This document shows, piece after piece, positions 31,801 through 41,706 of a stretch of 64,000 bases of DNA. The translations under genes and the position numbers were made by a program. The notes below the pieces were generated by a model. That model ran no database searches and had not been told where the DNA came from. It saw only the letters and a list, made by a program, of their open reading frames with translations. The stretch's first letter is position 1. Every line of letters begins with the position of its first letter. The stretch comes from Aplectana chamaeleonis (Eukaryota; Nematoda; Chromadorea; Rhabditida; Cosmocercidae). The stretch lies in the NCBI GenBank assembly GCA_029168955.1, contig JAPDOI010000134.1, positions 558,001-622,000 of the forward strand. Reading direction: 5' to 3'.

Positions 31801-34800
31801 AATTTCACGATCCCCCGTTGTGGCCGGTCACAACGCTGCTCAACCCTGCTTAACACTGTTCGCAAGAGGAGACCAGTTTGTATTTGTTTTGCATCAGGAG
31901 CAATGTACATTGAATCCAATACGTCACCAACAAGTAAATAACAGAAAACTCAAATAGCAGGAGAAAACCACTTAAAAAAGCGCGAATCTCGCTAGAGCCT
32001 CACCTCCTTCTCAATGAGCTCCTCGAGGCTGATTTGATTCTCCTTATCTTGCTCCTCCATCTTCTTCCTATCCTTCTTTAATACATAACTGAAACTAATT
32101 GCTTTCTCCGTCCTAATTATACGGTTCACTGATCCCTTCAGCTATAAACAGGTAAAACAAACCCTTCAGGTAAACAATGCCTATAGTGACATTTATCTCC
32201 TCCATTCGGACATTCCCAGAACCATCCATACTTACTCTCTTCGACTGCTTGAATGAAGTATTTGCACACCTGAAAAACGTTAAGAGCCTTTTACGTTATG
32301 CTTTTTACGCTCATTTCGCAAAAATTCCTAAAGAAACGATTCCCTACCGTGGAAGCAACCCCCAAAAATGAAAACTTACAGGGGAAAATCTACACCCAAC
32401 TAGGGAACAGTTCAAAAACCAACTATTGTCGTCTGATTCATCTTCTTATTAGCCTCGCCGTGCTTCTTGTCCACAACTTCATTCAATTTCGCATCATCCC
32501 AGTTTTCCATGGTATCTGAGAATCAAAAATTAAGACACAGAACCTGAAGGTAGGACCCCACCCGAAAGCCAAATAACTAACTCACCCTCCTCTTCAGCCT
32601 TCAAGTCCCTACTGTCTACATACAGATTTCTTTTCTGAGTTTTTTGCTCGGTAGCCAAGTCGTGACTGAATTTGCATTTCGATCCCTTATGGCACATTCC
32701 TTGCTTGAAAAACGCACAGACCACTGATTTCGGATCCACATCTGAAAATACTGATTTAAACCGCCACTTTAAAAGCGGCATACAAGCTAGTAAACATGGT
32801 TGGGATAACTACGGAAATAGAATGGTATAGCTCAGATAACAACGCCTACGAATTTTGAAGCGTCAAAAACGACCCACAATGCCGCTACACGAGTATGAGT
32901 TTACCCCCCCCCCTCCTTATATATTTCCGCCCTTGTATTTGCCGTTCTCCTCAAAAATAGGGGCGCTGGGTCGCGTAGTAAAAAATGTAGGCGTTGTAAT
33001 CTGAGCCATACCGAACTATTTCCATAGTTATTTCAAACACGTTTACGAGCATGTACAGTTCATCTACGCAATCGTGTTCCGCAGGTGCACGCTGATTGCG
33101 AAACCGTTATGCGTGTTGATATCGAGGATCCACAGACCAGGGTTGAGCAGCGTTGCGACTCGGCGCAACGGGGGGGTCGTAAAAAATGGGGGAATTTTAG
33201 AGAAAAATAAAAATGGGGGGGTCGTAGAAATTGCGGAGCAAAAGTAAATCTTCTTTAAAATAGTCAATTTCGTGGAAGAAGTACGCATTCAAAAGTTTTT
33301 AGTCAATCACACAAATAAAGCTAGAGAAATTTATAATTTCGGGGGGGGGGGTCGGGAAATTTATGGACAACAAGGAGGGCCGTATTTCCACAGAAAATTG
33401 CCGCAACGGCCTGCTGAACCCTGCCTCAGACAGGAACGTCGGATCACCCGGGAAATTTTCGCCGCGCCGCAAAAAGACAAAAACCGCCCGGGTGATCCGA
33501 CATCACTGTCTAGGGATCCTCGAAACCGCGCCACAACACGCTTTCGCAATCAGCGTGCAATTTGCGGACTGATCGCGATTGCGTAGCTAAACTGTATGCT
33601 GCCTTCAATGATACCGATCTTAAAGATGGGCACGGAACGCCTCTGATTGGTGCTCGGGCCGAAACGTTCCAAGGTAGAATCTTAAACTGCCCCAGGGACG
33701 ATGAACGCAAATGAGGTCCGCCTCCAAACTACACCCCTTGTTCTGCCATAGTGTATATCAAAGATTCCCATTATAACCAACCGACCGGCTGTAACTAGCC
33801 AGGTCGATAAGCATTTAGACTCCCGCCATAGTCGGCCGAAAGCCGGACCGTGCCGTCCGCTCCCGTCCCTAATGATCCAGCGCCGTCACCCCGCGTCCCT
33901 AGTAGTCGGGCGCATGCATATCGATTGAGCTGGCGCACTGGAACGCACTGTGGACGGCGCAGTCCGGCCATAACGGGGGATTCCCCACCTCAATAAGCAT
34001 ACGTATCGACCGTGAAGGCCACGGAGGTGACAGGCGGGATCAGTCTGAACACAACGGGAACTTTTTCAACCTGAGGGAGCAATTCTTTGCGTACCTAATA
34101 ACCGGCGTAGCGACAGCCTATCGGCCCACTGGGTCTAATCCCCTATTTCGGAGTGAAATTTACAGTTTTCGATCGCGTACGTGTCCGCGCGTATGCTGCG
34201 TCTCCTTCTCCCCACACTTTCTCGCCGTCTCTCCCATCGCTTCCCTGAAGTACGCGAAGGAACAAACTAAATTTACATCCAAAACAGAGGTTACATCATG
34301 CAAATGGAATGTAAAAAAATTCGCCAGTTGTGGCCGGACTGCGCACGCCTGAGCCATCCCGATCGATACGAATGTAATACATTGCTCTCACAGGTTGAAA
34401 AATTCCCCGGTGAGGGGGGGGAGAAATTTCCCTCAGGCAGGCTCGAGCCTGCCTGATACAGTTGAAGCCGTTCCGCTCCATAAATAATGAATGCATTGCT
34501 TACTTTTTTTTTGAAGCGGAAAGTCCTGAGCCGGCCGCAGCGCGCGCGAGCACGCCATGGCCAAGCCATTGCACTGCATTATCGATTGGCATGAAGCCGA
34601 CCACTAGGGGCGGCTCAGGACGGCGTGGGATTGCTAGGGACAGCTCAGTGCGACCTTCGGCAGACTATGACGGGCTCTTCTCCATGGATGAAAGGACTAA
34701 AGAAGAAATCCGCTGCCAGAAAAAAAACTAAATACTACACTAACCTTTTTGAACTTTCTGCTCTACGGGCTTGATCAGCTTGTTCACATCACGCAAGTCA

Positions 34801-35065
34801 TCCAATTCCTTCTTCTTTTTCAACTCTGCAGCTTTAACCAGATCGGCTCGAGTGTTGTTATTTCGAATCTTAACAAGATAACTAGACATTGTGGATGAAA
34901 CTTGACATTAGAATCACTGGAAACCACCTGATTCTGGACTTGTTGCACATATTTCTGGTTTTGAGCACCTTTCTTGTTTTTCATTCCGAAGGTTTTGTCC
35001 TCAATGACCTTCTCTTTGCGCTTCTGCTCCGCTTTCTTACTTGGTTGTTGTTGTTTCGGCGGCAT
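28872..35065 (-). CDS. ZC3H15: ZC3H15/DFRP1 homologue, CCCH zinc-finger protein
   Basis: Family members bind and stabilise the DRG1 GTPase and associate with translating ribosomes. Ten exons on the minus strand: 34928-35065, 34745-34868, 32586-32741, 32424-32515, 32163-32269, about 32003-32088, 30847-30990, 30682-30780, 29320-29443 and 28872-28978; about 391 residues. Start [19 protein letters not shown] and [13 protein letters not shown] are hallmark N-terminal blocks. The first CCCH finger is C96-C104-C110-H114 ([19 protein letters not shown]), preceded by DPKSVV. The second has C172, C190, C197 and H201 around KYGWFWECP. Then [20 protein letters not shown] (DRG-binding region), [18 protein letters not shown], and an acidic tail. 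Phases agree throughout except that exon 2 needs the acceptor GTTAAG rather than the nearer TCTAG. Introns 2, 6 and 9 contain MITEs. The E1-beta gene follows 3.7 kb downstream on the same strand. Confidence 0.96.
28998..29283. mobile_element. MITE with 60-bp inverted ends (TCCGGTCCGCAATTGCG family)
   Basis: Lies in the last intron of the ZC3H15 homologue. Left end TGTGCTTATCTGGG...ATTCCGGTCCGCAATTGCGTC, right end CCGGAATTTGGCCCAGAGAA. A second copy is at 55420-55698. The left end starts only about 20 bp upstream of the final exon in the gene's direction. Confidence 0.8.
29793..29933. repeat. Foldback MITE, GATCACTGCTCGAGAGATCG
   Basis: Arms CGATCACTGCTCGAGAGATC and GATCTCTCGAGCAGTGATCG, extending through CACGCACGCAAGC/GCTTGCGTGCGTG. 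A close relative is at 51165-51305. It lies in intron 8 of the ZC3H15 homologue. Confidence 0.85.
29940..30570. repeat. Dispersed repeat shared with 53340-53870
   Basis: Contains AGCTACCGTATACCCACCGT and further blocks (GGGAAGCTTCG-like, GATCAGC.CCC.AAA.AACCCC) that recur in the same order in 53540-53840. Non-coding, within intron 8 of the ZC3H15 homologue. Confidence 0.7.
31253..31513. mobile_element. hAT-like MITE relative, degenerate
   Basis: Left end CAGGGTAGAGCGGGG and a right region CGCAACGCCCCGCTTAACAC. Interior has poly-A/G tracts and the TTGTAAAATTT motif of the family. The boundary with the next element is shared. Confidence 0.5.
31519..31848. mobile_element. hAT-like MITE with perfect 8-bp duplication
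   Basis: Flanked by CTTAACAC at 31511-31518 and 31849-31856. Ends CAAGGTTGAGCAGGCCGTTG and CAACGCTGCTCAACCCTG. 330 bp, non-coding, with C9-type homopolymers and TTTTTTCC/GGAAAAAA-like stretches. Confidence 0.88.
32742..34744. other. ZC3H15 intron 2
   Basis: 2-kb intron with one hAT-like MITE (33138-33423), a short palindrome CGGATCACCCGGG/CCCGGGTGATCCG (33440-33505), poly-C/poly-G runs, and GC-rich unassigned sequence at 33700-34700. No further exon recognised. Confidence 0.55.
33138..33423. mobile_element. hAT-like MITE, CAGGGTTGAGCAG family
   Basis: Ends CAGGGTTGAGCAGCGTTGCG and CCGCAACGGCCTGCTGAACCCTG-type, flanked by CCACAGAC (33130-33137) and CCTCAGAC (33424-33431), an 8-bp duplication with one change. 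Interior has G7-G10 runs and TCGTAAAAAATGG. Confidence 0.85.
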
Positions 35066-35780
35066 TTTCAGGACGACTACAGGCTAAGAAATCTTAAACG
35101 GGAAGGAGCACTTAAGGAAGACATGAAGCGCTAAGAAGAATCAGATGTAATAAATGGAAGTAACTGGAGAGCAGCCAGAGATTTTTACAAATACACACGG
35201 CTTAAATATTGTCTTCAATACTACGTTTTCTATCTTCCAAGTTATTGTGTACGCGAAAAAAAGCTGCTGGATTCTGAGAAACTCGTAAGGTGAGTGAAGA
35301 AGTTGTTCGACTAAAAAAAGAAAACTTTTGCACAAAAAAGCTCCGAGACAAAATATTATCATAAATTAATGGATATTGAACGAGTTTAACTCAGTGAATC
35401 GATGAAACCGAAACACCATTTCAGCACAATTTGTACTCGAACGGCTTAGACCCTTTAGACAAAAATACAGTTCAATAAAAAGATTTCAAAAAGTAAGCTG
35501 TTAATGGCAGTCATTAAAAAGGAGATAAAACGCAGGAGAAAATCAGGAATAAACCTTAATTGCAATTAACAAGATACTCATCCAATTTATCTATCTAGAC
35601 ACTGAAGCCGGGCCAGACGCCTAAACTTACGCAAGCCGTTCGAGACTGACCCGCATCTAGTGGAGGCGGATTTGTTCAATTACTGCAGTTATACTAGCTA
35701 TTACTTGTAAACCAGCTTCAAGTGGGTGAGTATTCTATTCTGCGTATGTTTTGATTCCAGAAGTCTGATAATTATTTATT
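35066..35780. other. Upstream region of the ZC3H15 homologue
   Basis: AT-rich sequence that should hold the promoter and leader. On the minus strand CCTGTAG lies about 11 nt before the ATG and could be a trans-splice acceptor. No other feature recognised. Confidence 0.45.
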
Positions 35781-35789
35781 AAATGCCTG

Positions 35790-36045
35790 GGTGTTCCAGT
35801 AGTACGCCTAGCACTTCAGTTGGTGCTATGTGGGAAGGGGGGGGCACCGTTGTATCGCATTTGGCCACGCCCATTTTTCCGTGCCCCAATGACTCTCCTG
35901 ATTTTGGCAGGGCAGGAAACCCCGGGTGGTGCTCAAATTTAGTGCGGCACAGTAAAATGGGCGTGGCCAAGTCCATCGCGCCATAGTGCCCCCCCCCCCT
36001 TTCGGCTGTCGGCAGCTGGACACCCCTGCAGAAATGTACAACCGT
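35790..36045. repeat. Inverted-repeat element with poly-G/poly-C ends
   Basis: GGGGGGGGCAC and GTGCCCCCCCC face each other, enclosing GGCCACGCCCATTTTT and AAAATGGGCGTGGCC. Its right flank (GACACCCCTGCAGAAATGTA) and left flank (TGCTATGTGGGAAGGGG) recur reversed at 41020-41090, beside the big palindrome. Confidence 0.65.
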
Positions 36046-36399
36046 CAATTCCGATGTGTCCGCAGCTACGGCCCACGTGCACCATACAATACGCGCATTT
36101 TTCAAAATACGAAGTCGCTGGATGGGAAGTTGTTTTCCAGGATTTTTAGCACGGAAGAGTTTTTTCACAATGAATCATTATGAATTACTCTTGTGTCAAC
36201 GTATTACAGAGGAAATCCTCAGATTATTACACATCTAACCTTGTAGTAGGCAAAGTGAGTTTTTTTTTCATCTTGAAGCGTTCAATACAGAAATTTGAGG
36301 CGCAGAACAAAACCATGTAATCCATTTTTCAGACCTTGAAAATACTAGGGTGAATTGTCTTATATATTGAAGTACCATTCTTCAATGGGGGCCAATTTT

Positions 36400-37140
36400 A
36401 GAAGCCCGATTGGGACGGCGAATCCGGAGAATTCCGAATTGGTCGGGGGAGATCCAAATTAGACGGCGGCATGCGAGGAAAACCCCGGGTGTGGACCAAT
36501 ATTTTGCCATAGCGATTCCGGGAGGTGCGAATTAGAGGAAATCCAATCTTGACGGTGCAGCAGGAGGCTTTCCTCCCCTGCCGGACGGTGCAGCCTTCGG
36601 CTGCACCGTCCGGCAGGGGAGGAAAATCCCGGGTGTGGACCAATCTTTTGCCATAGCGATTCCGGGAGGTGCGAATTAGAGGAAATCCAATTTTGACGGT
36701 GCAGCAGGAGGCTTTCCTCCCCTGCCGGACGGTGCAGCCGAAGGCTGCACCGTCCGGCAGGGGAGGAAAATCCCGGGTGTGGACCAATCTTTTGCCATAG
36801 CGATTCCGGGAGGTGCGAATTAGAGGAAATCCAATCTTGACGGTGCAGCAGGAGGCTTTCCTCCCCTGCCGGACGGCGCAGCCTTCGGCTGCACCGTCCG
36901 GCAGGGGAGGAAAATCCCGGGTGTGGACCAATCTTTTGCCATAGCGATTCCGGGAGGTGCGAATTAGAGGAAATCCAATTTTGACGGTGCAGCAGGAGGC
37001 TTTCCTCCCCTGCCGGACGGTGCAGCCTTCGGCTGCACCGTCCGGCAGGGGAGGAAAATCCCGGGTGTGGACCAATCTTTTGCCATAGCGATTCCGGGAG
37101 GTGCGAATCAGAGGAAATCCAAATTGGACGGTGCAGCTTT
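36400..37140. repeat. Tandem array of 144-bp hairpin units, about 5 copies
   Basis: ATCCAA landmarks recur at 36541, 36685, 36829, 36973 and 37117, an exact 144-bp period. Each full unit contains a hairpin: CTGCCGGACGGTGCAGCC, a 3-bp loop, GGCTGCACCGTCCGGCAG. The loop is TTC in three units and GAA in one (near 36740). The outer copies are more diverged. Because 144 is a multiple of 3, an open frame of about 248 codons runs through on minus; I regard it as a by-product. Confidence 0.92.
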
Positions 37141-37144
37141 GCAA

Positions 37145-37586
37145 AAACGGTTATAAACATCGAATTGAAAAAAAACACGTCCCTCCAGCTTTTCTATTCT
37201 TCCAGCCTTCAAGGCATGTTCGATGTCCTATTTTTCGTGTTTCGCCGTTCCTTCCATTCTTCTATAGTCTTGTATCTTCTGCTTGGTATAAATGATAAGG
37301 ATAAGAAATAGTAATGTCATGAAAAGCATCATAATTGATATTTCGAATATTCCTTGGCATCAAATCATGATTTTATCATCCTAAACATCACTGAAACCCC
37401 CTAAAATTACTATTTTTTCCGTAACCCAGCAGAAGAAACAAAAAACAATAGAAGAAAGAGCAGGAAAAACGAGGAAAACACAAAAAAATGAGAAAAACCG
37501 ACGATCATCACTCGGCCTCAATTAAAAATTTTTGCGCGTGAATGGCGCGTTCCGTCGGTGCCTGCAGACAATGCTTTCTAGTCGAC
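37145..37586. other. AT-rich spacer between array and palindrome
   Basis: No gene or repeat recognised. Sequence such as TTGCGCGTGAATGGCGCG near 37530 precedes the left arm of the palindrome. Confidence 0.45.
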
Positions 37587-40500
37587 CTCGGACATTCGGG
37601 GGGCACCAGCCGAGTGCCCGTCGGGGACTCATCCGAGCGTCCCAAACTCGGCAGCAGCCCCCGAGCGCCCTCGGACCAACCCCCCGCTTCTCTTGGCGGC
37701 TGATCCGCGGACCTTTTTCGAGTGAAGCGCGGGAATTCAAAACCGTAAAAACGGTTTTCGTCGTATTCCACTATATTTTCACCGTTATTATGCCAATACT
37801 AGTACTTATTCATTAGTACTACACTACTTTGACGATTACTTCTTCATAATACTTAAATTTTATGCTTTCACTACCACTTTATGTTAAGCGAGTTGACAAC
37901 GAATTTATTGAAATGACCGTAAAACACAACAACTCTAAATAAATTGTGGCTAAATGCTACAAAATATTTTTTTACAAATCTAAAAAAAATGAATGCAACA
38001 AGTGTCCATGACTTATGAGGGTCGAAAGCTAGACTGATTCTGATCAGAATACGATCATACTATGGTATTCAGATACCTCAAAATCACAAAACAAGCAAAG
38101 ATTGACACTTCAAAATGCAAGGGATAGAACAACATGTCCTCAACCGAATGAAAATTACGAGACAGGGCAGAAATTTCTGAGTACACAAAAGTATGCTTAC
38201 GATTTAATAGTTGTTGAACTGAGAAAATGATACGATCTGTTCATGTAACGAACTAGAGACACAGAATTAGTTATGTGAAGAGCGATCATATCATTGGCTA
38301 TGCATGGGACAGTGATCGTACAGTCTTCACGGTTGTTGTGTCATCGATGATGCCTGAATGATAGAATTAAGGTAATGTTGTATATAGCGAAGAGGTTACA
38401 GCCACCTACAAGGGTGTTTTCGACGATATTCAACAGGGTGTTGAGGTGTCTCTGCCAATCGGACCGTTGAAACCTGTAGAAGACCAAAATTTACATGTAG
38501 ACGGAATCCTAGTCGCGGATTTACTAGGTAGGAGACCATAGAGAGTGGGATTAAGGAGATTTTAAGAATACAATACACATCGAGAGGCTGCAAATTAATC
38601 GATAAAGTTCCAAAATTCTCAAAAAAAACTCCAAAATAGTCCCTAAAAGTCATGTGGAGAAAGACAAATGGGTGCAAATTTAGTTGGGGGGCCACTCAAG
38701 ATTTGCCCATAAAAATGAAACGATTCAACCATAAAAATGAAAATTTCTTTGGTTATTAGATATGTGATAACGTTATCACTCATATTTCCTAGAAATTCCA
38801 TGAAATTAAATCGATTTCTGAGAGCAAAATCATTCATTTCCCGCTTGAATTCTGCGCCCCAACTAGTTTTGCACCGACAAATGAGTTTCTAGTCCATTTT
38901 TCGGAAGGAAAAGAAGGTCTGAGGAAGGCTTCACGAGCCGAAAGGTAGCGCCCGGAGAGTGAAAGTTCAAACTTTTGAAGACTCAATTTGGAATTTTTCG
39001 AAAATATCGAATCCGAGCTTCAATTATTATTGTGCAGCTTCTTGATGTGTAGGCATATGTTGTGAACAAAATTGAAGCTCAAGAATAGCACAATTATTCA
39101 TTAAGGATATTGATGTGACCGCCAATAGCTTAAAGGAAGAAATATACAACACGTCTGCAAAATGAAAGCATGAACGACGGGTTTGAAGGACAGCGCTGCA
39201 GCTGTTATGAGTGGTCCTACTAGGAAATTGTCGTCGCCCCTCGGCTGAGCCCCTTTCGCCCTCGGCTCGCTCGAAGCGCGGGGGGATCATCCGAGGATAC
39301 CAATTTGGGGGCGGAGTCACGCTTCGAGCGAGCCGAGGGCGAAAGGGGCTCAGCCGAGGGGGCGACGACAATTTCCTAGTAGGACCACTCATAACAGCTG
39401 CAGCGCTGTCCTTCAAACCCGTCGTTCATGCTGTCATTTTTTGCACACGTGGTGCATATTTCTTCCTTTAAGTTATTGGCGGTCACATCAATATCCTTAA
39501 TGAATAATTGTGCTATTCTTGAGCTTCATTTTTGTTCACAACATATGCCTACACATCAAGAAGCTGCACAATAATAATTGAAGCTCGGATTCGATATTTT
39601 CGAAAAATTCCAAATTGAGTCTTCAAAAGTTTGAAACTTTCTCTCAGGCTACCTTTCGGCTCGTGAAGCCTTCCTCAGACCTTCTTTTCCTTCCGAAAAA
39701 TGGACTAGAAACCTCATTTGTCGGTGCAAAACTAGTTGGGGGGGGGCACCCAGAATTCAAGCGAAAAATGAATGATTTTGCTTTCAGAAATCGATTTCAT
39801 TTTATGGAATTTCTAGGAAATATGAGTGATAACGTTATCACATATCTAATAACCAAAGAAATTTTCATTTTTATGGATGAATCGTTTCATTTTTATGGGC
39901 AAATCTTGAGTGGCCCCCCCAACTAGTTTTGCACCCATTTGTCTTTCTCTACATGACTTTTAGGACTATTTTGGAGTTTTGAGAATTTTGGAACTTTACC
40001 GATTAATTTGCAGCCTCTCGATGTGTATTGTATTCTTAAAATCTCCTTAATCCCACTCACTATGGTCTCCTACCTAGTAAATCCGCGACTAGGATTCCGT
40101 CTACATGTAAATTTTGGTCTTCTACAGGTTTCAACGGTCCGATTGGCAGAGACACCTCAACACCCTGTTGAATATCGTCGAAAACACCCTTGTAGGTGGC
40201 TGTACCCTCTTCGCTATATACAACATTACCTTAATTCTATCATTCAGGCATCATCGATGACACAACAACCGTGAAGACTGTACGATCACTGTCCCATGCA
40301 TAGCCAATGATATGATCGCTCTTCACATAACTAATTCTGTGTCTCTAGTTCGTTACATGAACAGATCGTATCATTTTCTCAGTTCAACAACTATTAAATC
40401 GTAAGCATACTTTTGTGTACTCAGAAATTTCTGCCCTGTCTCGTAATTTTCATTCGGTTGAGGACATGTTGTTCTATCCCTTGCATTTTGAAGTGTCAAT

Positions 40501-41015
40501 CTTTGCTTGTTTTGTGATTTTGAGGTATCTGAATACCATAGTATGATCGTATTCTGATCAGAATCAGTCTAGCTTTCGACCCTCATAAGTCATGGACACT
40601 TGTTGCATTCATTTTTTTTAGATTTGTAAAAAAAATATTTTGTAGCATTTAGCCACAATTTATTTAGAGTTGTTGTGTTTTACGGTCATTTCAATAAATT
40701 CGTTGTCAACTCGCTTAACATAAAGTGGTAGTGAAAGCATAAAATTTAAGTATTATGAAGAAGTAATCGTCAAAGTAGTGTAGTACTAATGAATAAGTAC
40801 TAGTATTGGCATAATAACGGTGAAAATATAGTGGAATACGACGAAAACCGTTTTTACGGTTTTGAATTCCCGCGCTTCACTCGAAAAAGGTCCGCGGATC
40901 AGCCGCCAAGAGAAGCGGGGGGTTGGTCCGAGGGCGCTCGGGGGCTGCTGCCGAGTTTGGGACGCTCGGATGAGTCCCCGACGGGCACTCGGCTGGTGCC
41001 CCCCGAATGTCCGAG
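37587..41015. repeat. Giant palindrome, two arms of about 1.7 kb
   Basis: The outer ends are CTCGGACATTCGGGGGGCAC and its reverse complement. Landmarks at 37587/41015, 38400/40200 and 39268/39333 all give a centre near 39,301, so the arms run in register for their whole length with a spacer of about 40 bp. Small differences exist between arms (for example GAGAGTGGGATTAAG against CTTAATCCCACTCAC), so the copies have diverged slightly. No transposase or other known protein is encoded; open frames in one arm are mirrored in the other. Confidence 0.93.
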
Positions 41016-41019
41016 ACGG

Positions 41020-41448
41020 TTGTACGTTTCTGCAGGGGTGTCTATTTGGAAACACCCCCCCCCCCCCTTTCCCACATAGCACCCTTCAGTTTTCTTCTAT
41101 TTTCCTTCAGAAGTGGAAGGAAAGTCATTTTTATAATCAATATTCAATTCGTTCTTGAGACTTGCGATTTCCTTAGAGCAGTATATGAAGAATGATGTGT
41201 TAATAGAAGTCCCAAGTACTCATTCTTACACTGAGAAATGAAGGGAAAACTGAGTTTTTTTCTAATTTTTCAATTTCGGAACTCTATTTTTTTAAGATTT
41301 GTGGATTTTTATTCCACCTTCCTCCATGATGTATGCCTATAGGAGCATCCATAGTGGCGTCGCGGGTTGTGTAAAAACGATGAGGAGAGGGGGTGCTATG
41401 CAGCGGAAATCGTGCCGCGGGACGGCAGTGATGGTGGGCCTTTGGCGT
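41020..41448. other. Right flank of the palindrome
   Basis: Holds a reversed partial copy of the 35790-36045 element ends with a poly-C tract (about 41055-41068), then unassigned AT-rich sequence. Confidence 0.5.
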
Positions 41449-41706
41449 CGTTTATACCTCTGCCGCCGAGCGGCGCGGCGAAGTGCAATCCTACAATATC
41501 GATCGTGCTGTGCCGCGTGATCAATACTGCAGAAATGCACTGTGCCGCGCCGCTCGGCACTGGGAGTATAAATGGCCCCTTATACTTCCGCCGCCGAGCG
41601 GCGCGGCGAATTGCAATCCGAGGATATCAATCGTGCCGTGCCCTGTTATCAATATTACAAATGCACTATGCCGCGCCGCTCGGCGGCAGGAGCATAAAAG
41701 GCCCCT
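41449..41706. mobile_element. Two tandem GC-hairpin MITEs
   Basis: Two units of about 130 bp in a row. Each starts with TATAC.TC.GCCGCCGAGCGG and ends with the inverted CCGCGCCGCTCGG...AGTATAAA or AGCATAAA, between GGCCCC borders. Further copies are at 63588-63719 and, degraded, at 9130-9305. Confidence 0.8.

Larger units (their letters stand above)
30991..32002. other. ZC3H15 intron 6, holding CAGGGTTGAGC elements
   Basis: Contains the hAT-like MITE at 31519-31848 and a related one at about 31253-31513, with C- and G-homopolymers. No exon sequence. Confidence 0.6.

Noticed and set aside
40831..41079. Open frame in the palindrome arm (MEYDENRFYGFEFPRF...) and its mirror at 37508-37771
   Set aside because: Both copies are identical because the arms are identical. 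No family resemblance, and overlapping frames are open as well.
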